DNA of 64,000 nucleotides from Latrodectus hesperus (Eukaryota; Arthropoda; Arachnida; Araneae; Theridiidae), in the NCBI GenBank assembly GCA_037975125.1, contig CM075860.1:25042170-25106169 (forward strand), read 5' to 3'. The position numbers and the translations under genes were made by a program. Under the pieces are notes generated by a model that was given only the letters and a program-made list of their open reading frames with translations, ran no database searches and was not told where the DNA came from. Below, one piece after another: positions 29,501-39,900 of the stretch (position 1 is the stretch's first letter; each line of letters starts with the position of its first letter).

Positions 29501-32500
29501 CTGCCTTTTATTTGTATTTTTCTAGCCAATACAGCTAAAACAATATTTTTGAAATAATATTTTAAAAAACTAAAAACAAAAAAAAATAAATTTTTACAAT
29601 AAGGAAACATTTTATCATAAAAATAATAAAGTCTTTACTTCACAAATTTCTATACGCTTTTTCTTTTTTTTTTTTTTTCCAAAAAACTATACAAAATAAA
29701 GGCCTTCGTTTAAAAAATTAACTTTACTTTAAAACGTAAATTTAAATCTACAATTCAACTTAACTTTTGTGTATATAAAGGTAATTATTTTATTGCATGA
29801 ACTATGCATCTATTTCATGCATGAAATGTGTACATGTGTTCTAATCAATACAAATAGTACTTTGATTTCATATCTGATATTACAGAGTAGACGACTAAAT
29901 TCTGTGATATCAGTGCTCACAGAATTCCATAACTGATATCACAGAATGAATGTGCTTATTACAAAAATAAACTATAATCAAAAAGCACTAAGATGGGTTT
30001 ACATGAGAGAAAATAGTCATTTGATGAAATATGAATTCAAATTAATGACTATGGATATGAAACAAAATAATCCTAGCATTTTTTTTTATTTAGGTACTAT
30101 CACACATTTAAAGATTGTAGTAGGTTGGTAAGGAAAGGCATCTTTCTCATTGTCATAAGACAGTGAGTTCTATTCTTGACTTAATCAAAAATCTGCCAAG
30201 TTCACTAATGATGGCTAAAGTACAGAAAATAGGTCATGGTAGCAGTGTCCTGCAAGTGAAATGATAGCAGTTGGGATTGCAGGATAAGAGAGAAAATCTA
30301 TGGGTGTTCTACTTCATCAATGCTTTTAAATTAAAAAAACTTAATTTGTGATTAAAATGACACACTCATAAAGTGCATTATTATATAACACGCCATCAAT
30401 TCTGACACATTAAAAAAAGGACATCTGAAAAATTATAACACATTTTATTAATTTAAAACAATATTACAAACTAAGAGTATAAAATATTTTGAAACGATAT
30501 TTTATGCCTAATCTGAAATAACTATGACATCATGATAAAGTAAAAACAGCAATGACTTAGTAATTTGCAAATGCTTCAAGGGTAATTTTCCATTAAAGGA
30601 ATACCAATTGGATATAAATTTACAAACTTTTTTAGAAGTTGCCAGATACTAATATTTCAGTAAATAATTTGTATAATTTCATAAATGTGTACAAAAGTTA
30701 TAAACAATTTATTCAATGAATGTGGAGTAGAGCAAAATGGAGAAATAATGCAAAATATGCTGCAAACATTAAAATTCTTATCCAATAGAATTTCTGCATA
30801 CAAAAAAAGACATTTCTTTTTCTATTAAATGGTATTCTTAATTTTATACCTCCTGTTTAATAATCTTTATGAATTACTGTATCCTATTCCTTTATTAATA
30901 TAATTAACTTCTTTTTGTATTATTAATAACATAGAATTTTGTATTGAAAATATAGAATGTATAGTTTTGACATAACAATTTGAATCTGATTTTCAGTAGT
31001 TAAAATATATTTAAAAAATCAAATAGTGCTGATATAGCATTGATTGCACTGATATGGACAAAAAATAAGTGCATGCATTTAATGGAAAAGTATTGATGCA
31101 ATGGACATAAAAAATATGAAATTTATATAATTGTTATTCTACTTCATTTAGCTATAAATGATTAGTTAATCATAATACAAGAATTTTCTATGTCAATGAC
31201 ACTTAGAATGATACTTAAAATACAAATACCAATGATGAAACTTAAAATACAAATTAAACTTAAAGTTAAGTTGAATGTAAACTAAACTCCTATAACTTCA
31301 ATTCATATAACTATATAATCAAATTCAAGTAACTATATAGTCATATTTATATAACTTCAATTCATAAAACTATTGAAAAAATAATTTCCTGTTTTTTAAT
31401 ACCAAAAAAATTACTGACTAAAAAAACTTATATATTTAATTGATAGCAAAATTATGTATCCATATTTCATTTTATTACAGCATTATCTCAATAAATAATT
31501 TAATAATTTTATTTGGTGACTATTTAATAATTAATAGTTGTAATTATATTCATAACAGTATGATGCAAAGAATTATTTTTTCATTTATTATTTAACATTC
31601 TTTCATTACTTTCTTTAGCAAAATGAACTTATAAATTGTCAATGGTTGTTCATGAATCAAAATGTTTGTGCATACATTAAATTAATCAAATGAACAACTA
31701 AGCTTTAAAAAATTCCATTATTTTTATACCTAATTCAAATTTATTGCTATTGTAAGTCAATCCAATCTTATAAATCCAAAAATTTATAGATTTATATAGT
31801 ATGTTTGCATTTACCCTTAATAATAAAATTGATTTATGCAAAAGTAACCTATTATCAGAGAAATAAACAATTTTTAAAACAATAATATTTCATATAAATA
31901 AGTAACTTAAAATTAATAAAATAAACAACCATTACATTTTCTCATTTTAAAAACATCTATTATAAAGTTACTTAAATAAACTATAGATACATAATAATTA
32001 TTCACAATAAGACATATTAGGATATTTTTCATTAATGTAACAATTAGCACAGTAATATAGTTAAAAGTTATTTTAAATATCATTTTTATAGATATGCTGA
32101 CAACAAAATAGAAATGATGTGGATCATAAAAGTATACATATCCTCTATATTTCAGAATAAAAGATAATTTTATCCAAAGTAAACAGTGATAAATTTCTTC
32201 TTTTAAGTAATATTCCACTATCAATAATTCTTGATTGTGTTGCAAATTTCAGTATCACAAAGACGCAACAAATAGGTTAAAAATATTTAAATTATCAATT
32301 TATCAAAAGGTTTTTAGCCTATCAGTTTGAAAGATATTAAACAATGTAAAAATAGCCTTTAATTGCAATTAATGTCATTGAAAAATGTTTCATAAAAAAT
32401 TTCCACACTGAAATAATTTATACAGTATCATTTTTATCATATCAGTATCAATTGTCATTTATTTTTAATTCACATTAGAAATACAAATGCAATAAATTAA

Positions 32501-33095
32501 AGAGGATGATTGCTGCAAAGTTTACTGTATACAATTTTTCAAAGTGACAAGATATTTTTAACATACTACATTGTATATATTAACAAGTAAATTTTGAAAA
32601 CCAGATAAGTACTACTTCTTCTTTACAATTTTCAATTATCAGTGGAGCTGTAATGAAATATCCCTAACCAAAATTTTACTGCCCAGTTTCAAATCAAAAA
32701 TAGGTAAAAGAATATAAATGCTAATGTCAAATTAATAACAATTTTTGTTTGCATTGCTCAAATTAATAATTCATATTTCTAGTATAATGTGTATAATTTT
32801 CATAAGGATTAGCATATACTCATATATGTACTTTCAATAGATTCATCTATAATAAAATAATTTAATACTTTAATTGAGCTCTTAAATAAAAAAATATTGC
32901 AAATTTCACACTAAATAATAATTTAGAGATAAACACTCTCTAATTAATATTTTATAAATTTATACATAACATGTTAGGATTAATTAACAAAATAAATCTG
33001 TATTTGAATTCATTCAAACAATGAAGTAAAGCACAATAAAATCAGAAAAATATAAAGATAAATTATTTATTAGACTAGAAATTTACAAAATGAAA

Positions 33096-33128
<33 letters not shown>

Positions 33129-33636
33129 CATATGTATGCATGTGTATATACTTATATACATAAATTTGATTCCCTTAGAAAAATTCATAAATCTTTTTTT
33201 ATATGATTCTCGATTAAATTAAAAGTTCAGCACAAAAATGATTTCTAAAATTAGAACATGCATAACAATACCCAAATAAATAAATTATTCTTATAATAAT
33301 TCAAATAAATTTAATAAAGTAAGTCAAAAAATATTTTAAAATGTAATTCATTGCAAAAAAGAAGTCTTAAAATTGCTTTAAAAGTAACAATTTATTTTAC
33401 AAACATTATATATCTTGAAAACTTGAATAGCTAGAAATGTAACTAGTTATACAGGCCAATACATAAAATTTAAAAAGTGAGTTTAAGTAACTAGATAAAT
33501 GTGTATACCTAGATAATTTCATGTCATCAAATGTTTGTTCAATAGCTCTCACATGTTTTCCTCTACGAAATTTTGCAAATTTTAGATAGCTTCCTATCAT
33601 TTCACTGTGATGTTCTGACAGAGTGAGATCTTCAGC
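11752..33636 (-). CDS. LZTFL1: LZTFL1 (leucine zipper transcription factor-like 1, BBS17)
   Basis: In animals LZTFL1 binds the BBSome and restrains its entry into cilia, controlling ciliary membrane-protein traffic. Coding exons in gene order: 33509-33636, 28441-28635, 27767-27908, 24061-24126, 20892-20978, 18898-18969, 13280-13384, 12334-12437, 11752-11779. All introns are GT-AG with compatible phases, giving 927 bases: 308 codons plus TAA at 11752-11754. The family is about 299 residues. The start AEDLTLSEHHSEM, then FAKFRRGKHVRAIE, RLLEDTYTSDEVRELL, ELINTAHTAALLL, KLNADVSELENR, the central linker with LQPLNENAGTSQLL, and a coiled-coil tail ending KKLRQKLNEYEHIDEDD follow the vertebrate protein segment by segment. 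The first exon is missing from the model: the first listed exon opens after an acceptor in phase 0, so the Met lies upstream. Introns hold several transposon relics but no exon is broken. Confidence 0.95.
12334..12437 (-). CDS. LZTFL1: LZTFL1 coding exon (KFSQTGAFKNMKQML)
   Basis: Acceptor TTCTAG and donor GTAAGT. 34 codons plus two bases. Contains ELESKFSQTGAFKNMK and KNEQIKKLRQKL, equivalent to the conserved AAYRNMKEIL and IKDLRKRL end of the family. Confidence 0.94.
12522..12564. repeat. (TA)n microsatellite
   Basis: About 21 TA units in an LZTFL1 intron, 85 bases upstream (in gene direction) of the exon at 12334-12437. Confidence 0.96.
13280..13384 (-). CDS. LZTFL1: LZTFL1 coding exon (coiled coil)
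   Basis: Acceptor ATTTCAG, donor GTTTGT, 35 codons in phase 0. The segment LETKQRFLEVQAQLQLAEK parallels the family's heptad region before the C-terminal block. Confidence 0.92.
14764..15470 (-). pseudogene. hAT-like transposase relic (C-terminal part)
   Basis: On the minus strand, about 15250-15450 reads KEVRNFVEEFESLQSIVRF and VDEKFDPINDRIDTF. About 15171-15235 then reads LLLLLSHSQASVERGFSVNK, which resembles the hAT C-terminal dimerisation signature (S-x-x-x-SERxFS). A lysine/glutamate-rich coiled coil follows at 14764-14970 (EEIDELKIKKKCFEDYINEL, EYAEEAESC). Stops and frameshifts separate the blocks. Superfamily placement rests on this resemblance alone. It lies inside LZTFL1 intron 7 in the same orientation as the gene but is not part of it. 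Confidence 0.6.
17022..17086. repeat. (TA)n microsatellite
   Basis: About 32 TA units within LZTFL1 intron 7. Confidence 0.96.
18898..18969 (-). CDS. LZTFL1: LZTFL1 coding exon (coiled coil)
   Basis: Acceptor TTTTAAG, weak donor GTTAAG, 24 codons in phase 0 (AENVEKDLKHLEDEMLQVKK, ELET). Phase and heptad pattern fit its neighbours. Confidence 0.88.
19114..19127. repeat. 14-bp target-site duplication, left
   Basis: ACATAGTATACATT, repeated exactly at 19840-19853 on the other side of the LINE fragment. Confidence 0.85.
19128..19839 (+). mobile_element. 5'-truncated non-LTR retrotransposon (RNase H end)
   Basis: A LINE insertion bounded by a 14-bp target duplication and ending in a run of A (19831-19840). 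It contains one open frame to TAG at about 19830, from roughly 19150. The frame covers most of an RNase H domain: GEVAAVQLALEEI (catalytic Glu), VFFIDSQATI (catalytic Asp), WIPSHCGIAGNEAADKLA (His and Asp). A CPFCGLEDMTGDHLFTCPGL zinc-finger-like C-terminal block follows. The reverse transcriptase and endonuclease are absent through 5' truncation. Uninterrupted coding and exact target repeats suggest a recent insertion. It lies in LZTFL1 intron 6, antisense to the gene. Confidence 0.9.
19840..19853. repeat. 14-bp target-site duplication, right
   Basis: ACATAGTATACATT directly after the A-run; identical to 19114-19127. Confidence 0.85.
20443..20532. repeat. (TA)n microsatellite
   Basis: About 45 TA units in LZTFL1 intron 6; the longest pure array in the window. 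Confidence 0.97.
20892..20978 (-). CDS. LZTFL1: LZTFL1 coding exon (coiled coil)
   Basis: Acceptor TTTAG, donor GTAAGT, 29 codons in phase 0. Reads TVEILESKAMLAANLADVQQ then ELKEIKEGK, at the position of the human EKSKLEKALQDLQ segment. Confidence 0.93.
20979..24060 (-). other. LZTFL1 intron 5
   Basis: AT-rich, with no recognisable gene or transposon. It contains a 13-bp-arm hairpin at 22497-22527. An open frame at 23231-23449 is chance. Confidence 0.6.
22497..22527. repeat. Inverted repeat, 13-bp arms, 5-base loop
   Basis: ATCAGATTTTAAG (22497-22509) pairs perfectly with 22515-22527. Confidence 0.8.
24061..24126 (-). CDS. LZTFL1: LZTFL1 coding exon (EIDRLNEENRRL)
   Basis: Acceptor AATTAG, donor GTTTGT, 22 codons in phase 0. 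EIDRLNEENRRLSEKLRTVE aligns with the family's EILRLQEENEKLKSRLKTIE, a clear positional match. Confidence 0.95.
24436..24505. repeat. Perfect inverted repeat, 31-bp arms, 8-base loop
   Basis: Arms 24436-24466 and 24475-24505 are exact complements. The left arm starts ATTAGAATATAAAATATGAG and ends ACAGTCATTCA. The loop is TTAACAAG. No coding content. Confidence 0.95.
25010..25278 (+). pseudogene. Possible LINE ORF1 C-terminal relic
   Basis: A frame open to TAA at 25276-25278 reads LPHPTPQEIEPTPL, then EFKEEFSDLFQLMNEI, then IKNLINELKKFKSPMDKIF. A proline/threonine-rich linker followed by an acidic then lysine-rich helix is how the ORF1 protein of some arthropod non-LTR elements ends. No zinc knuckle is seen upstream. 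The identification is tentative. Confidence 0.35.
25430..25720 (+). repeat. Unidentified higher-complexity segment
   Basis: GC-richer than its intron. It includes a proline-rich readable stretch (STPIPAPVEGEGPRTQVP) broken by a stop, then a second stretch (VVLLYLNIYQEKFISASS). This looks like decayed coding sequence of a mobile element. Family unknown. Confidence 0.3.
26829..26873. repeat. Perfect inverted repeat, 19-bp arms, 7-base loop
   Basis: AAAATATTGCTATGATATT (26829-26847) and its exact complement (26855-26873). Confidence 0.9.
27767..27908 (-). CDS. LZTFL1: LZTFL1 coding exon (linker, LQPLNE)
   Basis: Acceptor TTTAAG, donor GTAAGC. One base completes Arg, then 47 codons. DLLEKVNKFEEKV continues the ENR-(E/D)LLE helix. 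LKLNKLQPLNENAGTSQLLQ corresponds to the family's PKLAPLNEGGTAELLNK. Confidence 0.95.
28441..28635 (-). CDS. LZTFL1: LZTFL1 coding exon (DEV helix to SELENR)
   Basis: Acceptor ATTTTAG, donor GTTTCA, 195 bases. Reads LLEDTYTSDEVRELLDEL, LELELINTAHTAALLLYQL, WHLKLNADVSELENR. This is the most conserved part of the protein and the best single piece of evidence for the assignment. Confidence 0.97.
29899..29947. repeat. Perfect inverted repeat, 16-bp arms
   Basis: ATTCTGTGATATCAGT (29899-29914) pairs exactly with 29932-29947 across a 17-base spacer. Confidence 0.88.
30117..30300 (+). repeat. SINE-like repeat, copy B
   Basis: Aligns with 6711-6890: TAGGTTGGTAAGG, then TTTCTCATTGTCATAAGACA, GTGAGTTC (decayed B box), GACTTAATC, AAATCTGCC, CAGTGTCCTGCAAGTGAAAT. 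More decayed than copy A. Confidence 0.55.
33096..33150. repeat. (TA)n-(TG)n microsatellite
   Basis: Short TA run passing into about nine TG units and imperfect TG/TA repeats. Confidence 0.9.
33509..33636 (-). CDS. LZTFL1: LZTFL1 first identified coding exon (N terminus)
   Basis: Acceptor TTTTGTAG, donor GTATAC, 42 codons plus two bases. AEDLTLSEHHSEMIGSYLKF aligns with the family N terminus after the initiator Met (AELGLNEHHQNEVINYMRF). There is an in-frame TAG at the acceptor, so the start must be in an upstream exon ending in phase 0. Confidence 0.95.
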
Positions 33637-36600
33637 CTACAAAATATATCTCTTTAATGCTCAATTGTTATAGAATGAGACAAAATGTGTAGTAAGATTT
33701 TATTGAATAAAATATGAAATTAAAATTAGCAAGTCAATTTTTCAAACTGAAGCTGTTTAAAATATTCAATTTTTGAGTGCATAAGTGATTAATAAAAAAA
33801 ACCTGCAATTTTACACATTTATACTCTTAACTTAAGATTATTAGAAGAAAAGATGAACACATGAATACATTATTGTTTTTATAATTGAATATAAAATTTG
33901 AAAATATATTATTAATAGAAAAGTATATATTTAATATATGTTTAATTAATAAAAATTTAAAAACACAGTAAAAATAATTAAAATAAATAATATAAATAAG
34001 AAAAAAATAATTTTTATCTAAGAAATACAAAAACAACAAAGAAAAAGCCTATGATAGAAGTAACTAACATTGATCATATATCCTTCTTCTTATTTATGAT
34101 CCTTTTCTCCTAAATGCAACTGTAATACTTTATTTTTTAGTTTCATTTCAAAAAAAATCTTGCATAAAGGGTTGTGCTAAAACTGAAGTTACTATACTAA
34201 GACAAATATCATATATTCCAGAAATTTACTTTATCGATGAACTGAATTAAAAATATTATATACAAACATATGATAAAATTTTATACATGAGAAAACATGA
34301 CATTATTCTATCATAATTAGGATACTTTAAAAAGTTAGAATAATTATAAAATCAACAAAGTGAGAAAAGGATTTGAATGTAAGCATTTCATAAAATTCCA
34401 AAAATTCTAATGTAAGGAACAAATACAGTAATGGCCAAAAAATAACAATATTTAAATTTAGCTTTGTCCATATATAAATGAGAGTAATTATTGTCATTAA
34501 AATTGAAATATAATATAAGTAAATATATTCAATTTTAGAACATGAAAACAGTGTTGAAAAAATAATAAAAGTGAAGCAATACACTGTACTTTTAATTAAG
34601 AAAAGAATTAATAAAAATTACGCCAGAAAAAATACAATAGAAAGAATAAATATCAATACTTTAAATTTGCAAATATTTCTGAATCTCAATAAAGAAAATT
34701 TTTTGTGTTCATAATTTTTTTATATTTTCAGCAACTTCAAAAAATTTATAAATTAGGTTCTCAAGAGTATCAGACCATTGTGATAATATGAAAAGTGGGT
34801 ACAGATGTCATATAATCCAGGATGCCAAATTCTGAGTTTGATGGTATTTTGGTGGCTTTTCTAACGTATCTGGCAGCCTGGCTTTTATTACCTCAAAGAT
34901 AGGGAGACCTATAAAAATTATACAGAAAATTCTATTTTAGCAACCCTAGTATGTAAGTCATCGTGCACATCAGAATACATCATCTTGGCAACATTTCTTC
35001 ATCACCAAAAAAAAAAAAAATTCAGAATTTAGAATCCTGGATTATATGGCATCTGTGCCCAAAAATCTTACTATAGAATGTTTATAATTGCATTCATGAA
35101 AATATTCATTTTATTACTTGAAATGAAAAACATAAGGATAATTTCGTACAGTATAATTGATGTTAATTATTTTCCATTAACAATGATTATAGTCCTATAA
35201 TGAAATCATACCCTTATAAAAAACAAATCTTACCAAATATTAAGAACCTGCTAAATAGCTAGCTATAACTTTCTTTTTTTAATCAAACATAAATAATTGC
35301 AAAATACATTATTTCTTTTGGTTCTAATATATGTATTTTTTTATTCAACAAAATAATCTAATTTTAAAATAATTTTGACTTCTTATTAAATAAATATATG
35401 TTCAAAAATCTAAAAATAATGCATTAAATTTAGAAACATAATATTTATTAATATTTCTCTCAAACTGTTAAAATAATAATTATAAAAAACATGTTTTAAA
35501 AAAGTAAATTTTTGTAGTTGATACCTAAAATCAAAAATGACGCAATATCTAATTTATAAGCACTTTATTTTCCTAAAAATTTCAATAACGCGTAAAAATC
35601 ATAAATATAATATAAATGATTTAATTTAAAAAGTTATTTTTAATGTCATTTGTTAAAATTTAAAATCCATTTCACTTAAAATTTTCTGTTCATTAATTAA
35701 AATAAAATGCCGCAATCAGAAATTATAATAATATAAAAAACGATTGAAAAACTTGATTATTTACAAATTGAATTCTTAAATAAGCAATTAACAGAAATGT
35801 GTTAATAAAAACAATATAAAAAATATTACAAAGTTAATCATCATATATATTTATAATAAATAATAATTTAAAACGAACTTATAAAATCAATTCTATATTG
35901 ATTTTTTAAAGATATAAGTAAATTACACAATAACATTCATTATTTTTAAATACCCTGATTATGATATAATAACACTTTAACTTAATCAGAGAATTTATTA
36001 AAAATAAAATTTTAAACAAAATAAATCCTTCAAAGAAATAAACAAATGCTTTACCATATCGCTTGATTTTAATTATGCTTCCTTTACTTATGATTATATA
36101 TAACTTTAACAAAATTAATCTCAGAATACATTTACCAAAAACATAAAATAATCTATAGTATTAATAAAAACAAATCTTAGTTATTGTTACTATGACAACG
36201 ATGACGATGAAAAGCATAATTTTGAATCATTTCAGTATCAACTTAACAATCAAATAAATAAAAAGAAAAATAAAGTTACAATAATTTAATTTGCTAATCA
36301 ATTCATTTACAATGCATTAAATTAAAATTTATCTCTTCTATTCAAAACATTAATTTTTTAAAATTTAATTTCTAATATATAAAAATAATAATAAAATATT
36401 AGTAAGACCAAATAATAAGGAACACTCTAATTAGCGCATTCAATATTTGAACCAGCTAAAATGTATTTATCCAAATTAAATCTTCAATTCAAAACATTCA
36501 GTAAATCCAAACTTTCAATTAAAATTCAGCAAATTCTTATGTTCCCAAGTTAGAGAATCGTGACTTGGAGAGAATGCCACTTTAGGTGTTGATTATGTCA

Positions 36601-36700
36601 GTTGAACATGAGTCAATAATAGGAAAGGTTGACTGTGTTTGGCAACTTCGGTTGTAATCGTAGTCATCCGGATCCGGACCGAAAGTAAAACGTATTACTA
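33637..36700 (-). other. Putative LZTFL1 intron 1 and upstream exon search region
   Basis: The start exon should lie here. Two places have an in-frame ATG just before a plausible donor. At 36055-36057 ATG is followed directly by GTAAAG. At 36136-36144 ATGTTTTTG is followed by GTAAAT. Neither has homology support because one to three codons cannot be compared. MITE copy 1 lies at 34801-35056. Other open frames are AT-rich noise. Confidence 0.4.
34801..35056. mobile_element. MITE copy 1 (inverted-repeat element)
   Basis: Ends are inverted repeats. The left end reads ACAGATGTCATATAATCCAG and the right end is its complement with one mismatch (outer pairing may extend a few bases further). Length is about 256 bp. 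The interior aligns with 57558-57801, for example GGAGACCTATAA(A/G)AATTATACA and CATCTTGGCAACATTTC. No coding capacity, and no clear target duplication. Confidence 0.75.
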
Positions 36701-36812
36701 TCCAATAATTATAAGTTAATCTGTAAGAGAAGTCAGTTATCAAATACTATCTCGATATTAATAATTTTATGTTCTCATAATTATCTTGACTTTACATCCC
36801 CTAATATATCTC
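36560..36812. promoter_or_regulatory. Probable shared upstream region of LZTFL1 and BRK1
   Basis: Inferred from the head-to-head arrangement. The segment 36640-36690 is GC-richer than its surroundings and includes CATCCGGATCCGGACCGAAA. No TATA box or start site can be assigned with confidence. BRK1 translation starts at 36813; the LZTFL1 start is somewhere to the left. Confidence 0.35.
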
Positions 36813-36924
36813 ATGGAAAGGGAGGCTATACAAAAGCAAATCCAACAAGATTGGGCTAATAGAGAATATGTTGATATAATAACTTCAAGTGTCAAAAAAA
36901 TTGCTGATTTTCTTAATTCTTTCG
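36813..36924 (+). CDS. BRK1: BRK1 coding exon 1
   Basis: ATG at 36813-36815; 37 codons plus one base to GGTAAGT. Covers MEREAIQ through ADFLNSF, including the conserved DWANREY. Confidence 0.97.
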
Positions 36925-39900
36925 GTAAGTGTTAAAAAATTTACGAAAGATTTTAAAGAATTTTATTAATCTGACGTTTAAATAAGGAGCTTGTTAATTT
37001 CATTTAAATGGAATACAAAATTCTAGAATTTACTATTAACTTCATTCTAAAATACATAGTCATCATTTAAAATACACTTGAAAATTATTATTTTTATTTT
37101 TTGAAAGCTGTGCATTTTTAAGTTCCTTAGTTGCGATAAATATTTGTAAAATTGCATGATAGGAAGCCTCTTTGCTTATTTGGCAATGGGAAACTTTTTT
37201 TAATGTAATGAAAAGTCAATAAAAAACAAATTACGATCATACAAGTAATGTAAAATAATGTATGAAATTTTGGCACTTTTCCATTATACTCCCGCTTGTG
37301 ACCCTAAAGAAATAGTATGTTTCTTATGGAGAAGCAAAAATAAATAGCGTAGATACGATGATTTTATTGACTCAAAATTTTATTTTAAATGGACCACCGA
37401 TGCTACGATTGCTAAACAGTTTCCGCCAGAAATAAACATTGGCATTTATATAAGTTATGTCAATAAGTGATAATTATTTAGCTCATAATAGTTTTAATAA
37501 TAGTTTTTTCTAAAAATGTAATCCTTTTTTAAAAAATGGAATATTTACTACAATAATTTAAAAAATTTTCTTTCTCGTTACAGCAGTTATCAATCAAAGG
37601 TATAATGAAAAGTACTGAAATTTTTTATATATAATTATATTGTAAAAATGAGGGATAAAAATTCAAATTCTAGGGAACTCTAATTATAATAAAGCCAAAT
37701 TTTAAGCTTTTGCAATAAATCTTAATTACTCCAGGATCATGAGTAACTATACAAAATAGAATATTTGAATTTTATTTTCTGGCAGAAAAATTGAAGTTTA
37801 TATTCTTATGGTTAGCATATAGGATATAACAAGCAGGGAAAGTTATTGTTCAAAATTAAGAGAAAGAGGTTTAATTTGTAAATACCTTGTCATATTATAA
37901 TTATACATTTAAATTATATAACTATATATGTTGCATGAATCTACTTTAATTTAGGTCTCAGTTTAATAAATATTCTTATTGTAAAAAGCAAATATGACAT
38001 AGCAATTATATAATTTATATATTATGCACTCTTGGTTTTGCCTCAGTGATTGAAATTTTTCTTGAAAATATTTGTTGTTTTCTTTATGACATTTCTATCA
38101 TTCCAAGATTTCATTGAAGTAAAAATGTAAAGCACATTATCCTTGTATGCCTAGCATTAAATTGACCTAATAAATAGCCTAAACCTCCATTCTACAGTTC
38201 CTAAGTTTTATTCCAGTCTCAAATATGAATATATATACGAGGGTCACTCTGAAATTTTTGAGATACAACTAGGTTTTTAATGTAATACTTACAAAATTTT
38301 AAGTGTGTTCAATGTAGTCTCCTCCAGCATCAATGAACTTTTGTAGATGAATTTTCCACAGATTAAATGCCTCAAGCCATTCATTTCTTCAAATAGATGA
38401 AAAAATGAATTTATAGCCACATCAATCTCTTCTTCTGAATGAAAACGACGTCCACGTAAGTTCTTTTTTAGATTAAAGAATAACCAAAAGTCGCACATAG
38501 CTAGAACATACGGCGGATGTTCGATCACTTTAATTTGTTTTTGTTTAAGAAACTCAACTGTTAATCTGTCTGTATGTGAAGATGCATTGTCATGATGAAG
38601 CATTAGTCCCCTAACATTCATTTCTTGTAGAATTTCTGGAAGACATTTAGTGGTATACCAGTTTGCAGTTACTGTCTTCTGTCCTTCCAACTTGATGGCT
38701 TTGACTCATCCCATACTTCTGAAGAAAACGGCGTACATCACTTTTTCAATGGCACACATATAAGTTTTGATGTGTACAATTTTCTGTTCAACGTGCACTG
38801 CCGTTGTGATGATGTTTTTCAGTTTGTGGGGTCAAAGCCCAGATTAGACCTCAGCTGTTTGTAGTGACAAACCAAACTCATATTTTATTCAAGAAAAAAT
38901 TTTCATAGCCATATTTACTTATTGGGAGGGAATAAAATCAAAAATTAGATGCTTCATATTTTTAAAATTTTCTGTTAACATTTGAGATTCTTATAATTAT
39001 TTCTATTGATGGTATCCCTTGATTAGCAAAATAAATGGATTAGTATACATACCATCTATCACATTACATTATTGTATCACATTTGAAATTATGATTTTCT
39101 TCTTTCACATTCGTATCATTACAAATATCGATTTTAAAATTTTAATTTAAAACTTTTTTGATTGATCAATATTGATAGTCTGAAATTTTTTATCAGCTAC
39201 CATTTTGAAGCACTGCATATATCAAAAGTTAAAATCACTAAATAAGTATCTAATAGCATTTTTTGTACTGTGTAATTTAAAAAAAACACTAGAAATAAAA
39301 ATATGCTCCTATTTAGAAACTGCTCAAAAATAAATTAAATGTCAACCAAAGCTCTGTACAAGCTTGTTGAAATAAAAAAGAATAATTTCTTTTTATTATA
39401 AGATATTGTTAAGTGATATTGTTGTCATAATACAATTAAAATCCTGTATTTATAGTAAAAGAATGTCTTTATTACTCATAATTAATCTTGTAAATTTTGA
39501 GTCTATTATGAAAAAATTACAGTAATTCATTTTGTTCATATGTAATAGAACCTTTTATAAAGGGTATTTATATTCTTAAAATGTAGTTTATGCTATAATG
39601 AAGAGGGAACAATTTTTTTCTTTTTTAAGCCTTTCAAAAAGATGAAGCGGGGTTAAATTGTAAAAAAATTATTAACTAAAATAAGTGTTCTGTGTTTAAA
39701 ACAGTTTTTTTATTTCCAATTTATGATTTTACTATTTTCATTACTTATTGTTAGAGCTAAAAATTAAGAAATATAAAAATTTTAATTACATTTACTATTT
39801 ACATTACAATTTATTCCTTTAACAATCAATGAATAAATTGAATTTATTCATTGATTGTTAAAGGTGGAGTAAAGCATTCATTACAAATTATATATGAATG

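Larger units (their letters stand above)
28636..33508 (-). other. LZTFL1 intron 2 (4.9 kb)
   Basis: AT-rich. Contains a 16-bp-arm hairpin (29899-29947), SINE-like copy B (30117-30300) and a short (TA)n(TG)n tract (33096-33150). Other open frames here (for example 29946-30131 and 31913-32245) have no recognisable features. Confidence 0.6.

Noticed and set aside
31913..32245. 110-codon minus-strand open frame
   Set aside because: Hydrophobic Ile/Tyr/Phe-rich as expected from AT-rich intron DNA; does not connect to LZTFL1 exons.
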